A stretch of DNA of 64,000 nucleotides, from assembly GCA_905205665.1 (NCBI GenBank), contig CAJLEF010000002.1, forward strand, positions 62,001 through 126,000. Reading direction: 5' to 3'. The notes below the pieces were generated by a model. It was given only the letters and a program-made list of their open reading frames with translations. It ran no database searches and was not told where the DNA came from. The DNA comes from an uncultured Bacillota bacterium (lineage in GTDB: Bacteria > Bacillota_I > Bacilli_A > RF39 > UBA660). Positions 42,129 through 50,422 of the stretch are shown here, piece by piece (the stretch's first letter is position 1; each line of letters opens with the position of its first letter). A program made the translations under genes and the position numbers.

Positions 42129-43267
42129 TATCTAAAATAGAGCAAATACCCTAAAAAGCCTAAATAAATAATTAGACAAATAAGACCATTTAATTTATTT
42201 TTAGAATTTTCTTTTTGTTGAATGCCTGTCATCATCGCGGCTAAAACACCCGCAATCAAGCCACCAATGTGGGCAGCATTATCAACACCAGTTACCATAA
42301 AGCCAAATAAAATATTAATAATAATTAAAGGAATAATTTGATTATTAAAAATAGTTCCTAGGTAAACACGATACTGACTACCAAAATAAACTAAGGCGCC
42401 CATAAGACCAAAAATAGCTCCAGAAGCCCCAACGCTTATCACATTTGGAGTAATGACAGAGCTCATTAAACTCGCCCCAATTAAACTCGTAAAATAAATA
42501 ATAAGATACTTTTTCTTACCCGCAAAGTTTTCTACTTGGGTTCCTATTAAATAAAGTGAATACATGTTAAAAAGTAAATGAAGGATACCACCATGTAAAA
42601 AGCCCGCTGTAATTAATCGCCACCATTCACCATTTAACACAAGCACACTATTTAAAGCCCCATATTTTAAAAGAGCACTACCAGATAAGACGCCACCGGA
42701 TAAAATAAAGGTAATGAAGAAAACTAAAACATTGATAGCTATTAAAACATTCGTCACAACTATTTTTTTAGGACTAAAAAGTTTTTCGTAAGTTTTGTTT
42801 TCTTTTTCTGTTTTAGCATTGATATCATTTGCCACGTTAAGCATTAAATCAATACCTTCTTCTTGGGCCAAAAATTTATCATTGATATCCGGAAATTTAT
42901 TAAGTAAATTTTCATCCGTAATAGCCTTCTCATCCGTAATAGCTACAGATTCAATGGTTTTACTTTCCTCAAAGTGAACATCATCATTGACATCTAATAA
43001 AATATTTAAGGCATTCATAGACCAAGAAAGCGTTTTTCTTTTTACTTGGCGCATGACATTATGTAACTTAACTAAATCAAATTCATATTGTTCTTCATTA
43101 TGAATATAGTTGGCATTAATACGAATAATTTTATAAGGTCCATTTTGATTTTGAAGCCAAATCTCATCTTTAACTCCATTTACAATCATGGGACTGTAAT
43201 CTTCTTCTGTGACAAAGTAATGAACAAGTCGCATAAGAATCTCATCTTTTGTTTCCATTGTAAGCAT
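42128..43267 (-). CDS. Rhomboid-family intramembrane serine protease (GluP-like)
   Basis: About 379 aa from ATG 43267, chosen because AGGAGG lies 10 bp before it. The longer start at 43309 has no ribosome site. An N-terminal cytosolic domain of about 160 residues is followed by the rhomboid domain: GEWWRLITAGFLHGGILHLLFNM, the serine in SVGASGAIFGLMGA and the histidine in NAAHIGGLIAG. Six to seven membrane helices are present. The N-terminal extension matches the layout of Bacillus GluP (YqgP). Confidence 0.93.
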   Translation of the reverse strand: MLTMETKDEILMRLVHYFVTEEDYSPMIVNGVKDEIWLQNQNGPYKIIRINANYIHNEEQYEFDLVKLHNVMRQVKRKTLSWSMNALNILLDVNDDVHFEESKTIESVAITDEKAITDENLLNKFPDINDKFLAQEEGIDLMLNVANDINAKTEKENKTYEKLFSPKKIVVTNVLIAINVLVFFITFILSGGVLSGSALLKYGALNSVLVLNGEWWRLITAGFLHGGILHLLFNMYSLYLIGTQVENFAGKKKYLIIYFTSLIGASLMSSVITPNVISVGASGAIFGLMGALVYFGSQYRVYLGTIFNNQIIPLIIINILFGFMVTGVDNAAHIGGLIAGVLAAMMTGIQQKENSKNKLNGLICLIIYLGFLGYLLYFR

Positions 43268-43332
43268 TTTTTGAAAACCTCCTACGTATATTATTTTACT
43301 AAAATTCATATCATTAGTAAAGGGTGATACCG

Positions 43333-43656
43333 ATGCTTTATTATTTAATTTTGCTCATTTTATCCACTTCTTTATTAAGCATTTCTTTAGGAAAAGCTTT
43401 ATTAAAAGAAAGCGATAATGACCTTTATTTTTTACTTTTTTGCAATTGTATTTTTTTAATTTCAACCACAGCTTTTTATTTTACTTTTCAAGAATTATTT
43501 TTAAGTTTGTGCTCTTCTTTTTTTCTTTTAGGATATGCCCTTCTATTACTTATAAAATTAAAGAAAATAAACCATAAACTATTATTAATTGATTACCCTT
43601 ATTTTCTTTTTACTTCAGGATTATTTTGCTATATGATTTTCATCATTTTCTTCTAA
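43333..43656 (+). CDS. Hypothetical membrane protein, 107 aa
   Basis: Three to four hydrophobic helices fill almost the whole protein (MLYYLILLILSTSLLSISLG ...). ATG 43333 has AAAGGGTGA at 8-bp spacing and is preferred over the GTG at 43324. No family is recognised. It is divergent from the rhomboid gene and overlaps the 3' end of rluD by 36 bp in convergent orientation, an unusually long overlap. Confidence 0.58.
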   Translation: MLYYLILLILSTSLLSISLGKALLKESDNDLYFLLFCNCIFLISTTAFYFTFQELFLSLCSSFFLLGYALLLLIKLKKINHKLLLIDYPYFLFTSGLFCYMIFIIFF

Positions 43657-44529
43657 GTTATCTAAGAAATTTTGGAATACTTCCGGTAAAGGTACTTCGA
43701 AATGCAATTTTTCTTTCGTGATAGGCTCTTCAAAAGTAACTTCATGAGAATGAAGAAATTGGCCAAAACCCTTAATTTCTTCCTTGCCATACACTGGATC
43801 ATTAAACAAAGGATAGCCAATATAAGCCATGTGAACTCTTATTTGATGTGTTCTTCCTGTTTCCAAAACACATTCAATTAAGGTGTATTTGTCATATCTT
43901 TTTAATACTTTTACTCTTGTAACGGCATGTTTACTATTTTTATCAGTAACACACATTTTTTTACGATTTTTTTCATCTCTTCCTATGGGAGCGTCTATCA
44001 CAATATTATTATTTTGTAAAATGCCTTTAACTAACGCAATATATTTTCTTTCAACTCTTTTATTTTTAAAATCATCTGCTAAAACTTGATGTGCTTCATT
44101 ATTTTTAGCGACTAACATTAATCCTGAAGTATCTTTGTCAATACGGTGAACAATACCTGGGCGATTTTCTTCACCTTCACTTAGGTTAGTATGATATAAA
44201 AGACCATTCACTAAAGTATGTTCTTTATTACCACTTCCAGGATGGACAACTAAACCAGATGGCTTATTTACCACGATGACATTTTCGCTTTCATAAACAA
44301 TATCTAAAGGCATTTTTTCTGGTGTCAAAGGGATATCTTCTACATATTCTTTAACAATCGCAATTTTATCATTTTCTTTGATTTTATAGGAAGTTTTAAC
44401 TGGTTTATCATTCACTAAAATACACTCGGTCTCAAGCATTTTAGCAATGGTACTTCTTGATTTTTCTAAAACTTCGCTTAAATATTTATCTATTCTTTCA
44501 TTATTTTTTTCACATATAAATTCTTGCAT
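43621..44529 (-). CDS. rluD: RluA/RluD-family pseudouridine synthase
   Basis: The 302-aa protein has an N-terminal S4 domain (ERIDKYLSEVLEKSRSTIAKML) and the catalytic motif HRIDKDTSGLMLVAK with the essential aspartate, then the RTHQIRVHMAYIGYPL signature. It makes pseudouridines in 23S rRNA. The exact target (RluD-type sites or other) is not certain from sequence. It is 3 bp downstream of lspA, the usual Firmicutes order lspA-rluD. Confidence 0.93.
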   Translation of the reverse strand: MQEFICEKNNERIDKYLSEVLEKSRSTIAKMLETECILVNDKPVKTSYKIKENDKIAIVKEYVEDIPLTPEKMPLDIVYESENVIVVNKPSGLVVHPGSGNKEHTLVNGLLYHTNLSEGEENRPGIVHRIDKDTSGLMLVAKNNEAHQVLADDFKNKRVERKYIALVKGILQNNNIVIDAPIGRDEKNRKKMCVTDKNSKHAVTRVKVLKRYDKYTLIECVLETGRTHQIRVHMAYIGYPLFNDPVYGKEEIKGFGQFLHSHEVTFEEPITKEKLHFEVPLPEVFQNFLDNLEENDENHIAK

Positions 44530-44532
44530 ATT

Positions 44533-44982
44533 TTACCTACTTTCTAAAGTTAATATAAGAAGAAAAGCTCCCACGACAATCATAATGTCAGCTAGATTGA
44601 AAATTGGATAATGATATCCCCAAAAGTTAAAGGATAAAAAGTCTGTCACAGCTCCATAAAAAATACGGTCTAATAAATTCCCTACCGTTCCCGCTATTAA
44701 ACACACGTAGCTGATATTTTTTAGACAGGTTTCTTTTATCTTAGAAGACATTTTAAAAAGAATAAATAAAATCAGAATATTTAAAAGAATAAGGACTCCT
44801 ACATTACCATTTAAAATACTCCAAGCTCCGCCCGTATTAAAAGCTAATTCCAATTTAAAAAAATTGGGAATAACTGTAATACTTTTGCTTTTCAAAATAA
44901 TTCTCATAAAGGCTTTACTTACATGATCTAAAATTAATAATAAAGTAAAACCAATTAACTTTTGTATCTTCTTTTTTTTCAT
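44533..44982 (-). CDS. lspA: Lipoprotein signal peptidase
   Basis: About 149 aa from ATG 44982 (GAGGAAAC upstream). An in-frame start seven codons earlier is less supported. It has four membrane helices, the NTGGAWSIL motif and the two catalytic aspartates in GNLLDRIFYGAVTDF and FNLADIMI. It cleaves prolipoprotein signal peptides. The next gene is rluD. Confidence 0.95.
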   Translation of the reverse strand: MKKKKIQKLIGFTLLLILDHVSKAFMRIILKSKSITVIPNFFKLELAFNTGGAWSILNGNVGVLILLNILILFILFKMSSKIKETCLKNISYVCLIAGTVGNLLDRIFYGAVTDFLSFNFWGYHYPIFNLADIMIVVGAFLLILTLESR

Positions 44983-45100
44983 AGTTTCCTCTTCACAAGT
45001 CATATTATAACATGTGACTTTATGACAAACAAGAAAGAAAAATAATAAGATGGTGTTTATGAATTGTAAACTTTACATCGTTGTAATTTATATATTTAAG

Positions 45101-45133
45101 CAAAAAAATAAGAAAGTCATTAATAACTTTCTT
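45101..45133 (-). terminator. Terminator of the gene at 45137
   Basis: The 8-bp arms AAGAAAGT/ACTTTCTT (45110-45117 and 45126-45133) are followed on the minus strand by TATTTTTTT. Confidence 0.75.
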
Positions 45134-45136
45134 ACA

Positions 45137-45898
45137 TCAATTATTTTTAGGTTTAAGACTACGGCTTATTCCCTTATCTTCAAGATTAGTATTTGATATT
45201 GTCATAGAAGAATCTTCTGTAACTGTCGAAAAATGAGCATTTGACATAGTTTCAAAGTGACCTTGTTGACTATTTACATTTTTATTAATAAAATCAATAT
45301 TACTCTTTACAATATCATTTGCTTTTATCTTTTCGGCAATTTGTTTTTTTAAATCATTTAATCTTGTCCAATAGATAGATTCATCAAAAGATTGATGAGT
45401 AGCACCTTTTTTAGAAATATTCTCTATATATTCAATGGCTAGAGCATGTAATGAAATTAAGTCTTTTTCACAGTCAGGATAAGTATTAACTTTTATAAAA
45501 TTCATTTCTACACTTACTGTTTTAGTAAAATCAAAAAGTTTATCTTTTTCTTCTAATGTTTTGGAAACATTATCTGATTTAAAATGCCAGTCTTTATCAT
45601 TTTGAAAAGAAGTTGTATTTTGTTGGGTATAGCTTTTAGATTTATGAAATAAATTTAATCCCTTCATTCTACTAAAAAATTTATTTTGTTTCTTTATTCC
45701 TAAACTCATTTCTAATACTTTATTTAAATTTCTTATTTGTTTATCAAGAATTATATTTCTTAAAATTCTTTCTGTTGCAATACTAGCTCCAATAACTAGC
45801 ATAAAACCAACGCTACGTTGAAGAACAAATAATGTGATTTCATTCAATGTAACATATTGGTTCAACATCTCAATTATTTTAATCCCTATATCATGCAT
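45137..45898 (-). CDS. Hypothetical membrane-anchored protein, 253 aa
   Basis: I do not recognise a family. One hydrophobic helix at about residues 22-44 is followed by a basic stretch and a long hydrophilic, mostly helical region with a disordered tail (DKGISRSLKPKNN). The ATG at 45898 has no Shine-Dalgarno, but a TATAAT lies 13 bp upstream, so the transcript may be leaderless. An internal ATG (MLNQYV) is a possible alternative. It is isolated by a terminator behind it and a 276-bp gap in front. Confidence 0.5.
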   Translation of the reverse strand: MHDIGIKIIEMLNQYVTLNEITLFVLQRSVGFMLVIGASIATERILRNIILDKQIRNLNKVLEMSLGIKKQNKFFSRMKGLNLFHKSKSYTQQNTTSFQNDKDWHFKSDNVSKTLEEKDKLFDFTKTVSVEMNFIKVNTYPDCEKDLISLHALAIEYIENISKKGATHQSFDESIYWTRLNDLKKQIAEKIKANDIVKSNIDFINKNVNSQQGHFETMSNAHFSTVTEDSSMTISNTNLEDKGISRSLKPKNN

Positions 45899-45927
45899 AA
45901 AAAGTAATTTTTATTATAGATATTATT

Positions 45928-45961
45928 AAAATGTTTGTCGACGGAAGTAGACTAACATTTT
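45928..45961. repeat. Orphan hairpin in the gap between divergent genes
   Basis: The arms AAAATGTT/AACATTTT (45928-45935 and 45954-45961) with an inner GTC/GAC pairing form a 34-nt stem-loop. It is upstream of both flanking genes, so it is not an ordinary terminator. The remainder of 45899-46174 is AT-rich, with a second small 5'-leader hairpin before the ribosome site of the next gene (about 46130-46160). Confidence 0.5.
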
Positions 45962-46174
45962 AATTTCTCACCAAAACACATAATCTTTTAAAGAATTAAT
46001 TCTAATACTTTTTATTCTTTTAATTGACATAACAATTGTAAATTTTATGTCAACTTTTTGATCTTTTTCATATTTTTTTGATGTTTGTTCAATGAAAAAA
46101 AAGGAAATCGAAGATTTTTCTTGTATATATAAGTAGAAGGTAATTTATCTACCTACTTAGAAAGGAGAAAAAAT

Positions 46175-47029
46175 ATGTATATTGATTTAATGGAAGATTA
46201 CTGGATAAAAAATATTCTTGGAAATGAAGAGTACACAAGACCACTCGAAATTATTACCGAAAATGTTTTAAGATTACCTAAAGGAATTTTAGAAAAGCAA
46301 ATCGAGATTAAAAGTCATGAATATCCTATTAAAAAAGCAACTTATAAAGAAAAAAATATCAGGGCAGATGTATTTGCTTTTCTAGGAAAAGATGTCATTC
46401 TAAATTTAGAAGCTTATAAAACTTTCAATGAAGAAAATTTACGAAAGTCAAATGTTTATCTATGTCGTGGTTATAGTAGTCAATTAAAGAAGAGCATGCC
46501 ATATCGTAAGATGAAAAAATTCATTCAAATTAATTTAGTAGATCATGTTAAAAGAGGTGTTTTACAAGACAAGTTAGTTCAAAGATATTTTTTAGAAGAA
46601 CAAGGATATCCTTTAACAGATGACATTCAAATTTATTACATACGACTTGATTTACTAGATAAACTTAATTATAATGTAGGCATAAGTGATGAAGAGTTTT
46701 TAGATATTTTAAGATATTTAAAAGCAAAAGGTGAAGAAGAAAGACAAAAACTAAAAGAGAAATGGAGAACAATTATGACAATGGATGAGTATATGAATGC
46801 CCTTTTAAGTGATGAAGTTATGAACGAAGAAAGAAGTATGTTTAAAAAAGCTCGTGACTACGGTCGTGAAGAAGGAATTGATATTGGCAAAAATGAAGGA
46901 AAAAAAGAAGAACGTATCCTAATAGCTAAAGAACTTTTAAAAATTGGTATTCCTTTAGAAAAGATTACGATTGCCACAGGACTTTCTAAAGAAGAGTTAA
47001 AAAAATTAGAAATTTCTACTTCATTTTAG
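46175..47029 (+). CDS. Rpn-family PD-(D/E)XK nuclease (transposase-like)
   Basis: The 284-aa protein has an N-terminal nuclease domain with RADVFAFLG and VILNLEAYK, the D...E-x-(K region) of the Rpn/PDDEXK_2 group, and a helical C-terminal tail ending KELLKIGIPLEKITIATGLSKEELKKL. That tail is a repeat typical of these proteins. Rpn proteins promote recombination in E. coli. Many copies occur in gut Firmicutes. The ribosome site is AAAGGAG. It is a lone plus-strand gene and possibly horizontally acquired. Confidence 0.85.
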   Translation: MYIDLMEDYWIKNILGNEEYTRPLEIITENVLRLPKGILEKQIEIKSHEYPIKKATYKEKNIRADVFAFLGKDVILNLEAYKTFNEENLRKSNVYLCRGYSSQLKKSMPYRKMKKFIQINLVDHVKRGVLQDKLVQRYFLEEQGYPLTDDIQIYYIRLDLLDKLNYNVGISDEEFLDILRYLKAKGEEERQKLKEKWRTIMTMDEYMNALLSDEVMNEERSMFKKARDYGREEGIDIGKNEGKKEERILIAKELLKIGIPLEKITIATGLSKEELKKLEISTSF

Positions 47030-47054
47030 GAAGATTAAAAAAATCTTCTTTTTT
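47030..47054 (+). terminator. Terminator of the Rpn-type gene
   Basis: GAAGATT/AATCTTC arms (47030-47036 and 47042-47048) are followed by a run of T. Confidence 0.75.
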
Positions 47055-47075
47055 CATTCTTAAAAAAGATATGAT

Positions 47076-47702
47076 TTAAGAAGATAATTGTAAAATCTCA
47101 TAACATTCTTTAATGTCATTTAAAGAATTTTCATCGTCTAAAGCACTTTTGCAAGCTTCACTTGCTAAAAAATCATTTAATCTTTTCTGTAAATATTCCA
47201 CACTACTCTTAATCGTATATTGATAGCTTTCTAATTCTTGAATAAATTCTTTAATAATTTGATTTTTATCAGGTTCATAATGATAGTTTTCATCTTTTAA
47301 AGCATAATGTAGGGCTTCTTTATCATAAATAAGACCAAGAGTTATTTTCTCACTATGACTGACATCAACGTTCTTTCCCACCATTACTTTTTCTTCATCA
47401 TCATATTTTAAATTCACCATAGCTTCATAAGGAATAGTAATTTTTAAAGCGTAAAGTTCTTCACTTGGAAATAAATTCATGCAAACATCTTGAAAAGATG
47501 GAATACCCGCAAATAAGTAAAGGGTTCGTTTAGAATTACTTTTTAAAACAGCGTCAATATTTTTATTACTTGAAATATAATAAAGCCCTTCATTATAAGC
47601 TTTTTTCATTATTTCACGCGATAAAAGAAGAGGATCATCATAAGCCCTGTCGCCATACATGAATTTTAAAAAGTAACTTGTGAGAATAATCTTGACGTTC
47701 AT
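47076..47702 (-). CDS. Conserved hypothetical protein, 208 aa
   Basis: I do not recognise a family. The N-terminal part (MNVKIILTSYFLKFMYGDRAYDD) is followed by YISSNKNIDAVLKSNSKRTLYLFAGIPSFQDVCMNL. The protein is soluble, with a helical C-terminus. The ribosome site overlaps GTAAGGT directly before ATG. It converges with the Rpn gene. No function is proposed. Confidence 0.58.
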   Translation of the reverse strand: MNVKIILTSYFLKFMYGDRAYDDPLLLSREIMKKAYNEGLYYISSNKNIDAVLKSNSKRTLYLFAGIPSFQDVCMNLFPSEELYALKITIPYEAMVNLKYDDEEKVMVGKNVDVSHSEKITLGLIYDKEALHYALKDENYHYEPDKNQIIKEFIQELESYQYTIKSSVEYLQKRLNDFLASEACKSALDDENSLNDIKECYEILQLSS

Positions 47703-47745
47703 ACCTTACACTCTTTCTACTTTTTAAGTATACAATAACTTTACA

Positions 47746-47967
47746 CTAAAATTCAACTAAAATTACATCTTCACCTATTTTTTTGATTTGAGAAAAAGAT
47801 ACATGCACTTCTTCATTCTTGCGCCAAAACTTCCAAAAACTATAATTTAATACAACGAAATAATTAATTTTGCCATCATAAGATACTTCCGCATCAATAA
47901 TTCTCCCAATCTTTTTACCATCATCTAAATTGACAACATCTTTCTTTTGTAAATCAGATAAATTCAC
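47746..47967 (-). CDS. YmxH/YlmC-family PRC-barrel protein
   Basis: A protein of about 73 aa with the phrase DLQKKDVVNLDDGKKIGRIIDAEVSYDGKI, matching the PRC-barrel of Bacillus YmxH and YlmC. Candidate starts are GTG 47976, ATG 47973 and GTG 47967. AAGGTG lies at 47971-47976, so only the GTG at 47967 has a ribosome site at correct distance, and it also aligns best with YmxH length. These proteins are sporulation-associated in Bacillus, but their biochemical role is unclear. Confidence 0.82.
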   Translation of the reverse strand: MNLSDLQKKDVVNLDDGKKIGRIIDAEVSYDGKINYFVVLNYSFWKFWRKNEEVHVSFSQIKKIGEDVILVEF

Positions 47968-48006
47968 AAACATCACCTTAATAAAAAGTATGAAAAAAAT
48001 GGATTA

Positions 48007-48906
48007 TTATAACCCATTTAAATAATCAATAACTCGTGTTGCACAAATAGTTCCATCACTTGTTGCCGTCGTAAGTTGCTTGACATCTTTTTTTAAAACA
48101 TCTCCGGCTAAAAATAAACCTGGAACGGGTGTTTCTAAATCATGATTTACTAAAGGATAACCACTTTCATCTAGTTTCACTAAATCCTTTAAAATATCGG
48201 TATTAGGTACACTTCCTATCGCTATGAAAACACCATCTGTTTTTAGAAGCATTTCTCTTTTATTTTGCTCTAGCAAAATTTCTTCAATCGTATCTTTTCC
48301 TTTTATTTCTTTTAAAATAGCATTATAAATAAAAGAAACATTTTCTTTATTTTTTAAATTAGCCACTTTAATAGGTTCTGCTCGTAAAATATCACGACGG
48401 TGAATAATGTAAACATGTTTACAAATATCAGAAAGATAAAAGGCATCATCAATCGCGGTATTACCTCCCCCAATAATAGAAACAATTTTATCTTTAAAGA
48501 AAGCTCCATCACAAGTGGCACAATAAGAGAGACCTTTTCCTAAATATTTTTCTTCATCAATTTCTAATTTACGAGGATGGGTTCCAGAAGCTAAAATAAC
48601 CGTTTTACTCACATATTCATTATCCTCGGTCTTAACAAAAAATACACCTTGATCTTTTCTGATCTCTAAAGCATTTTCGTAGCGTAATAAAACGCCCAGT
48701 GAGGATGCTTGTTCATAAAAAGCTTGACCTAAAGCCATTCCCCTTACCTTTGTAAAACCAGGGTAATTTTCCACATAACTTGCTTTGGTAATTTGTCCGC
48801 CAAAAGTTTCTTTTTCTAAAACTAAAACATTCTTACAAGCTCGTTTTAAATAAATCGCTGCCGTAAGACCTGCTGGTCCTCCTCCAATAATGATTGTATC
48901 GTACAT
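48007..48906 (-). CDS. trxB: Thioredoxin reductase
   Basis: About 299 aa from ATG 48906 (MYDTIIIGGGPAGLTAA, ribosome site AAGTAGG). The FAD motif is followed by the redox pair in SYCATCDGAFF (about residue 135), the NADPH site IIGGGNTAIDDAFYL and the C-terminal FLAGDVLKKDVKQLTTA. It recycles thioredoxin. The promoter is at 48929-48956. Size and motifs are normal. Confidence 0.96.
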   Translation of the reverse strand: MYDTIIIGGGPAGLTAAIYLKRACKNVLVLEKETFGGQITKASYVENYPGFTKVRGMALGQAFYEQASSLGVLLRYENALEIRKDQGVFFVKTEDNEYVSKTVILASGTHPRKLEIDEEKYLGKGLSYCATCDGAFFKDKIVSIIGGGNTAIDDAFYLSDICKHVYIIHRRDILRAEPIKVANLKNKENVSFIYNAILKEIKGKDTIEEILLEQNKREMLLKTDGVFIAIGSVPNTDILKDLVKLDESGYPLVNHDLETPVPGLFLAGDVLKKDVKQLTTATSDGTICATRVIDYLNGL

Positions 48907-48928
48907 TTTAAAACCTACTTTCAAAAGC

Positions 48929-48956
48929 ATTATAACATATATACTAACTTGTGCAA
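48929..48956 (-). promoter_or_regulatory. Promoter of trxB
   Basis: On the minus strand TTGCAC (48951-48956), 16 bp and TATAAT (48929-48934), 22 bp before the ATG. Confidence 0.72.
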
Positions 48957-48977
48957 ATAACTTTATTTTATAACTTC

Positions 48978-49006
48978 TTGACGTCTATAATATTAAACTT
49001 TATAAT
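48978..49006 (+). promoter_or_regulatory. Promoter of the gene at 49032
   Basis: TTGACG (48978-48983), 17 bp and TATAAT (49001-49006), followed by AAAGGAGG and ATG 49032. Confidence 0.8.
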
Positions 49007-49031
49007 AAATGTATTTTAGAAAGGAGGCTTT

Positions 49032-49835
49032 ATGAATCAGAATTTTAAAGAAAGTCAGTTAAATGGGCAATATCAGCAAATTCCTCAAGGAGTTATCAAA
49101 CGTATTCTAAAAGAATATGAAAAAGCAAAAAATTTACCTCGGCTTCAATACCAAGAACTCACTCCTTATTTTGAAAGCGAAAAAGAATTATTTGCCATGT
49201 GCCAAGATTTTTTTACCTATTTTCCTTTTTTAAAAGAAAAACAAGAAAAACTTAAAACTTTTGAAAAAAGAACATCTTTTATAAGACAACAAGATAGTTC
49301 AAAATATCGTGGCCTCACAGAAAGAGATTTATTTGGAAAACCTTACTTTAAACTTTACTACAATCATACCTTAGAAGATTTGATGGTCTTAAATCATGAA
49401 TATGCTCATGGATTTTATTGGCAAAATTTCTATACATATATGGAACAGTCTTTTATATCTGAACTAGAAGGTTACTTTTTTGAATATCTTACTTTTGTTT
49501 TTCTAAAAGAGAACAAAATCCTAACTTTAAATGATGAAACAAAAATAGAAAATAACAATTCCTGGAGCATTAAAGAAATGTTTACCAAATTTATGCATGG
49601 TTATAACTATGTTAATGGAAATGATCATACTTTAAATAATCAGTATTATTTAACAATTAAAAATGTCAATTTAGAGGAAGAAGCTACTTACCTTTATTCC
49701 TACATTATTCATTCTTACTTAGAAAGAATGGCTAAAAGTGACTTAGAAAAAAGTTTTTACTATTTTGAATGTTTAAAAAGAGAAAAAGATAGAAACGAAG
49801 CTAAACTTATTTTAAAGAACTTAAAACACTACTAA
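49032..49835 (+). CDS. Putative zinc metallopeptidase (HEYAH motif)
   Basis: The 267-aa soluble protein contains VLNHEYAHGFYW (about residues 119-130), a HExxH zinc motif. It is followed about 20 residues later by SELEGYFFEY, whose glutamates could be the third ligand, as in M3-like gluzincins. The HEYAH form is seen in oligoendopeptidase relatives, but the protein is much shorter than M3 enzymes. Otherwise it is not recognised. It has a strong promoter and a perfect AAAGGAGG. Its 3' end overlaps ylbE by 29 bp in convergent orientation. Confidence 0.62.
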   Translation: MNQNFKESQLNGQYQQIPQGVIKRILKEYEKAKNLPRLQYQELTPYFESEKELFAMCQDFFTYFPFLKEKQEKLKTFEKRTSFIRQQDSSKYRGLTERDLFGKPYFKLYYNHTLEDLMVLNHEYAHGFYWQNFYTYMEQSFISELEGYFFEYLTFVFLKENKILTLNDETKIENNNSWSIKEMFTKFMHGYNYVNGNDHTLNNQYYLTIKNVNLEEEATYLYSYIIHSYLERMAKSDLEKSFYYFECLKREKDRNEAKLILKNLKHY

Positions 49836-50028
49836 TTAAATCAATATTATCAATAGCTTCACTTATTTTATCAGTAGCTCTTTCATGATAAAGTTCTTTC
49901 ATGTTATTTTCAAATTCTTTGTAAAGCATAGGGTTTCGATTTAAATATTTAAACCATTGTGAGTTTTCTTTTAAATATTGATACATTTTAGGGTTATCTT
50001 TTAATTGTTTTTGCAAAAATAAATCCAT
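49807..50028 (-). CDS. ylbE: YlbE-like protein
   Basis: The 73-aa protein matches the Bacillus YlbE pattern: DNPKMYQYLKENSQWFKYLNRNP followed by EFENNMKELYH and a helical end. It is 2 bp downstream of a YlbD-like gene, the same pair as in Bacillus. The function is not established. Confidence 0.82.
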   Translation of the reverse strand: MDLFLQKQLKDNPKMYQYLKENSQWFKYLNRNPMLYKEFENNMKELYHERATDKISEAIDNIDLISSVLSSLK

Positions 50029-50030
50029 TT

Positions 50031-50381
50031 TTAATCCTCGAAAAAGTGATTGATTGGTCTTGGCACTTTAGGAATAGCGGCAGTTAAAGGTGTGGTAGTC
50101 TCTGCCTTACCTGTTAACTCACTTACTAAATTCAAAGCTTTTTGTGCCGTTTTAATATGTTCTTGGATGGAATTCACATCAATATTTTTTAATTTATCCG
50201 TAATGTTTTCACTTAAGACCTCACTAGAAGAATTTAAATAAGGACTCCAAGCTTTATTATCTTCCCCATAAATATCATAAAGTTCATAAAAAGATTGCCA
50301 AGTCATTTTACCATCTTTGACATAAGAAACAAGTTCAGGATGCATTCTGGCAAAGTTTTTAAATAATTCTTTTTTATTCAT
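50031..50381 (-). CDS. ylbD: YlbD-like putative spore coat protein
   Basis: The 116-aa protein begins MNKKELFKNFARMHPELVSYVKDG and continues KMTWQSFYELYDIYGEDNKAW, the HP-L-x(2)-V-x(2)-G-x(2)-TWQ-x-(2)-YE pattern of Bacillus YlbD. The C-terminal part is low complexity. Its ribosome site (AGGTGAT) lies inside the stem of the terminator hairpin at 50386-50418, so translation may depend on that hairpin being open. Confidence 0.78.
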   Translation of the reverse strand: MNKKELFKNFARMHPELVSYVKDGKMTWQSFYELYDIYGEDNKAWSPYLNSSSEVLSENITDKLKNIDVNSIQEHIKTAQKALNLVSELTGKAETTTPLTAAIPKVPRPINHFFED

Positions 50382-50385
50382 AAAA

Positions 50386-50418
50386 AATCACCTACTACAT
50401 TGTATGCAGTAGGTGATT
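50386..50418 (-). terminator. Terminator of parC overlapping the ribosome site of ylbD
   Basis: The perfect 11-bp arms AATCACCTACT/AGTAGGTGATT (50386-50396 and 50408-50418) enclose 11 nt and run into TTTTTT on the minus strand. The ATG of ylbD follows at once. Confidence 0.85.
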
Positions 50419-50422
50419 ATTT

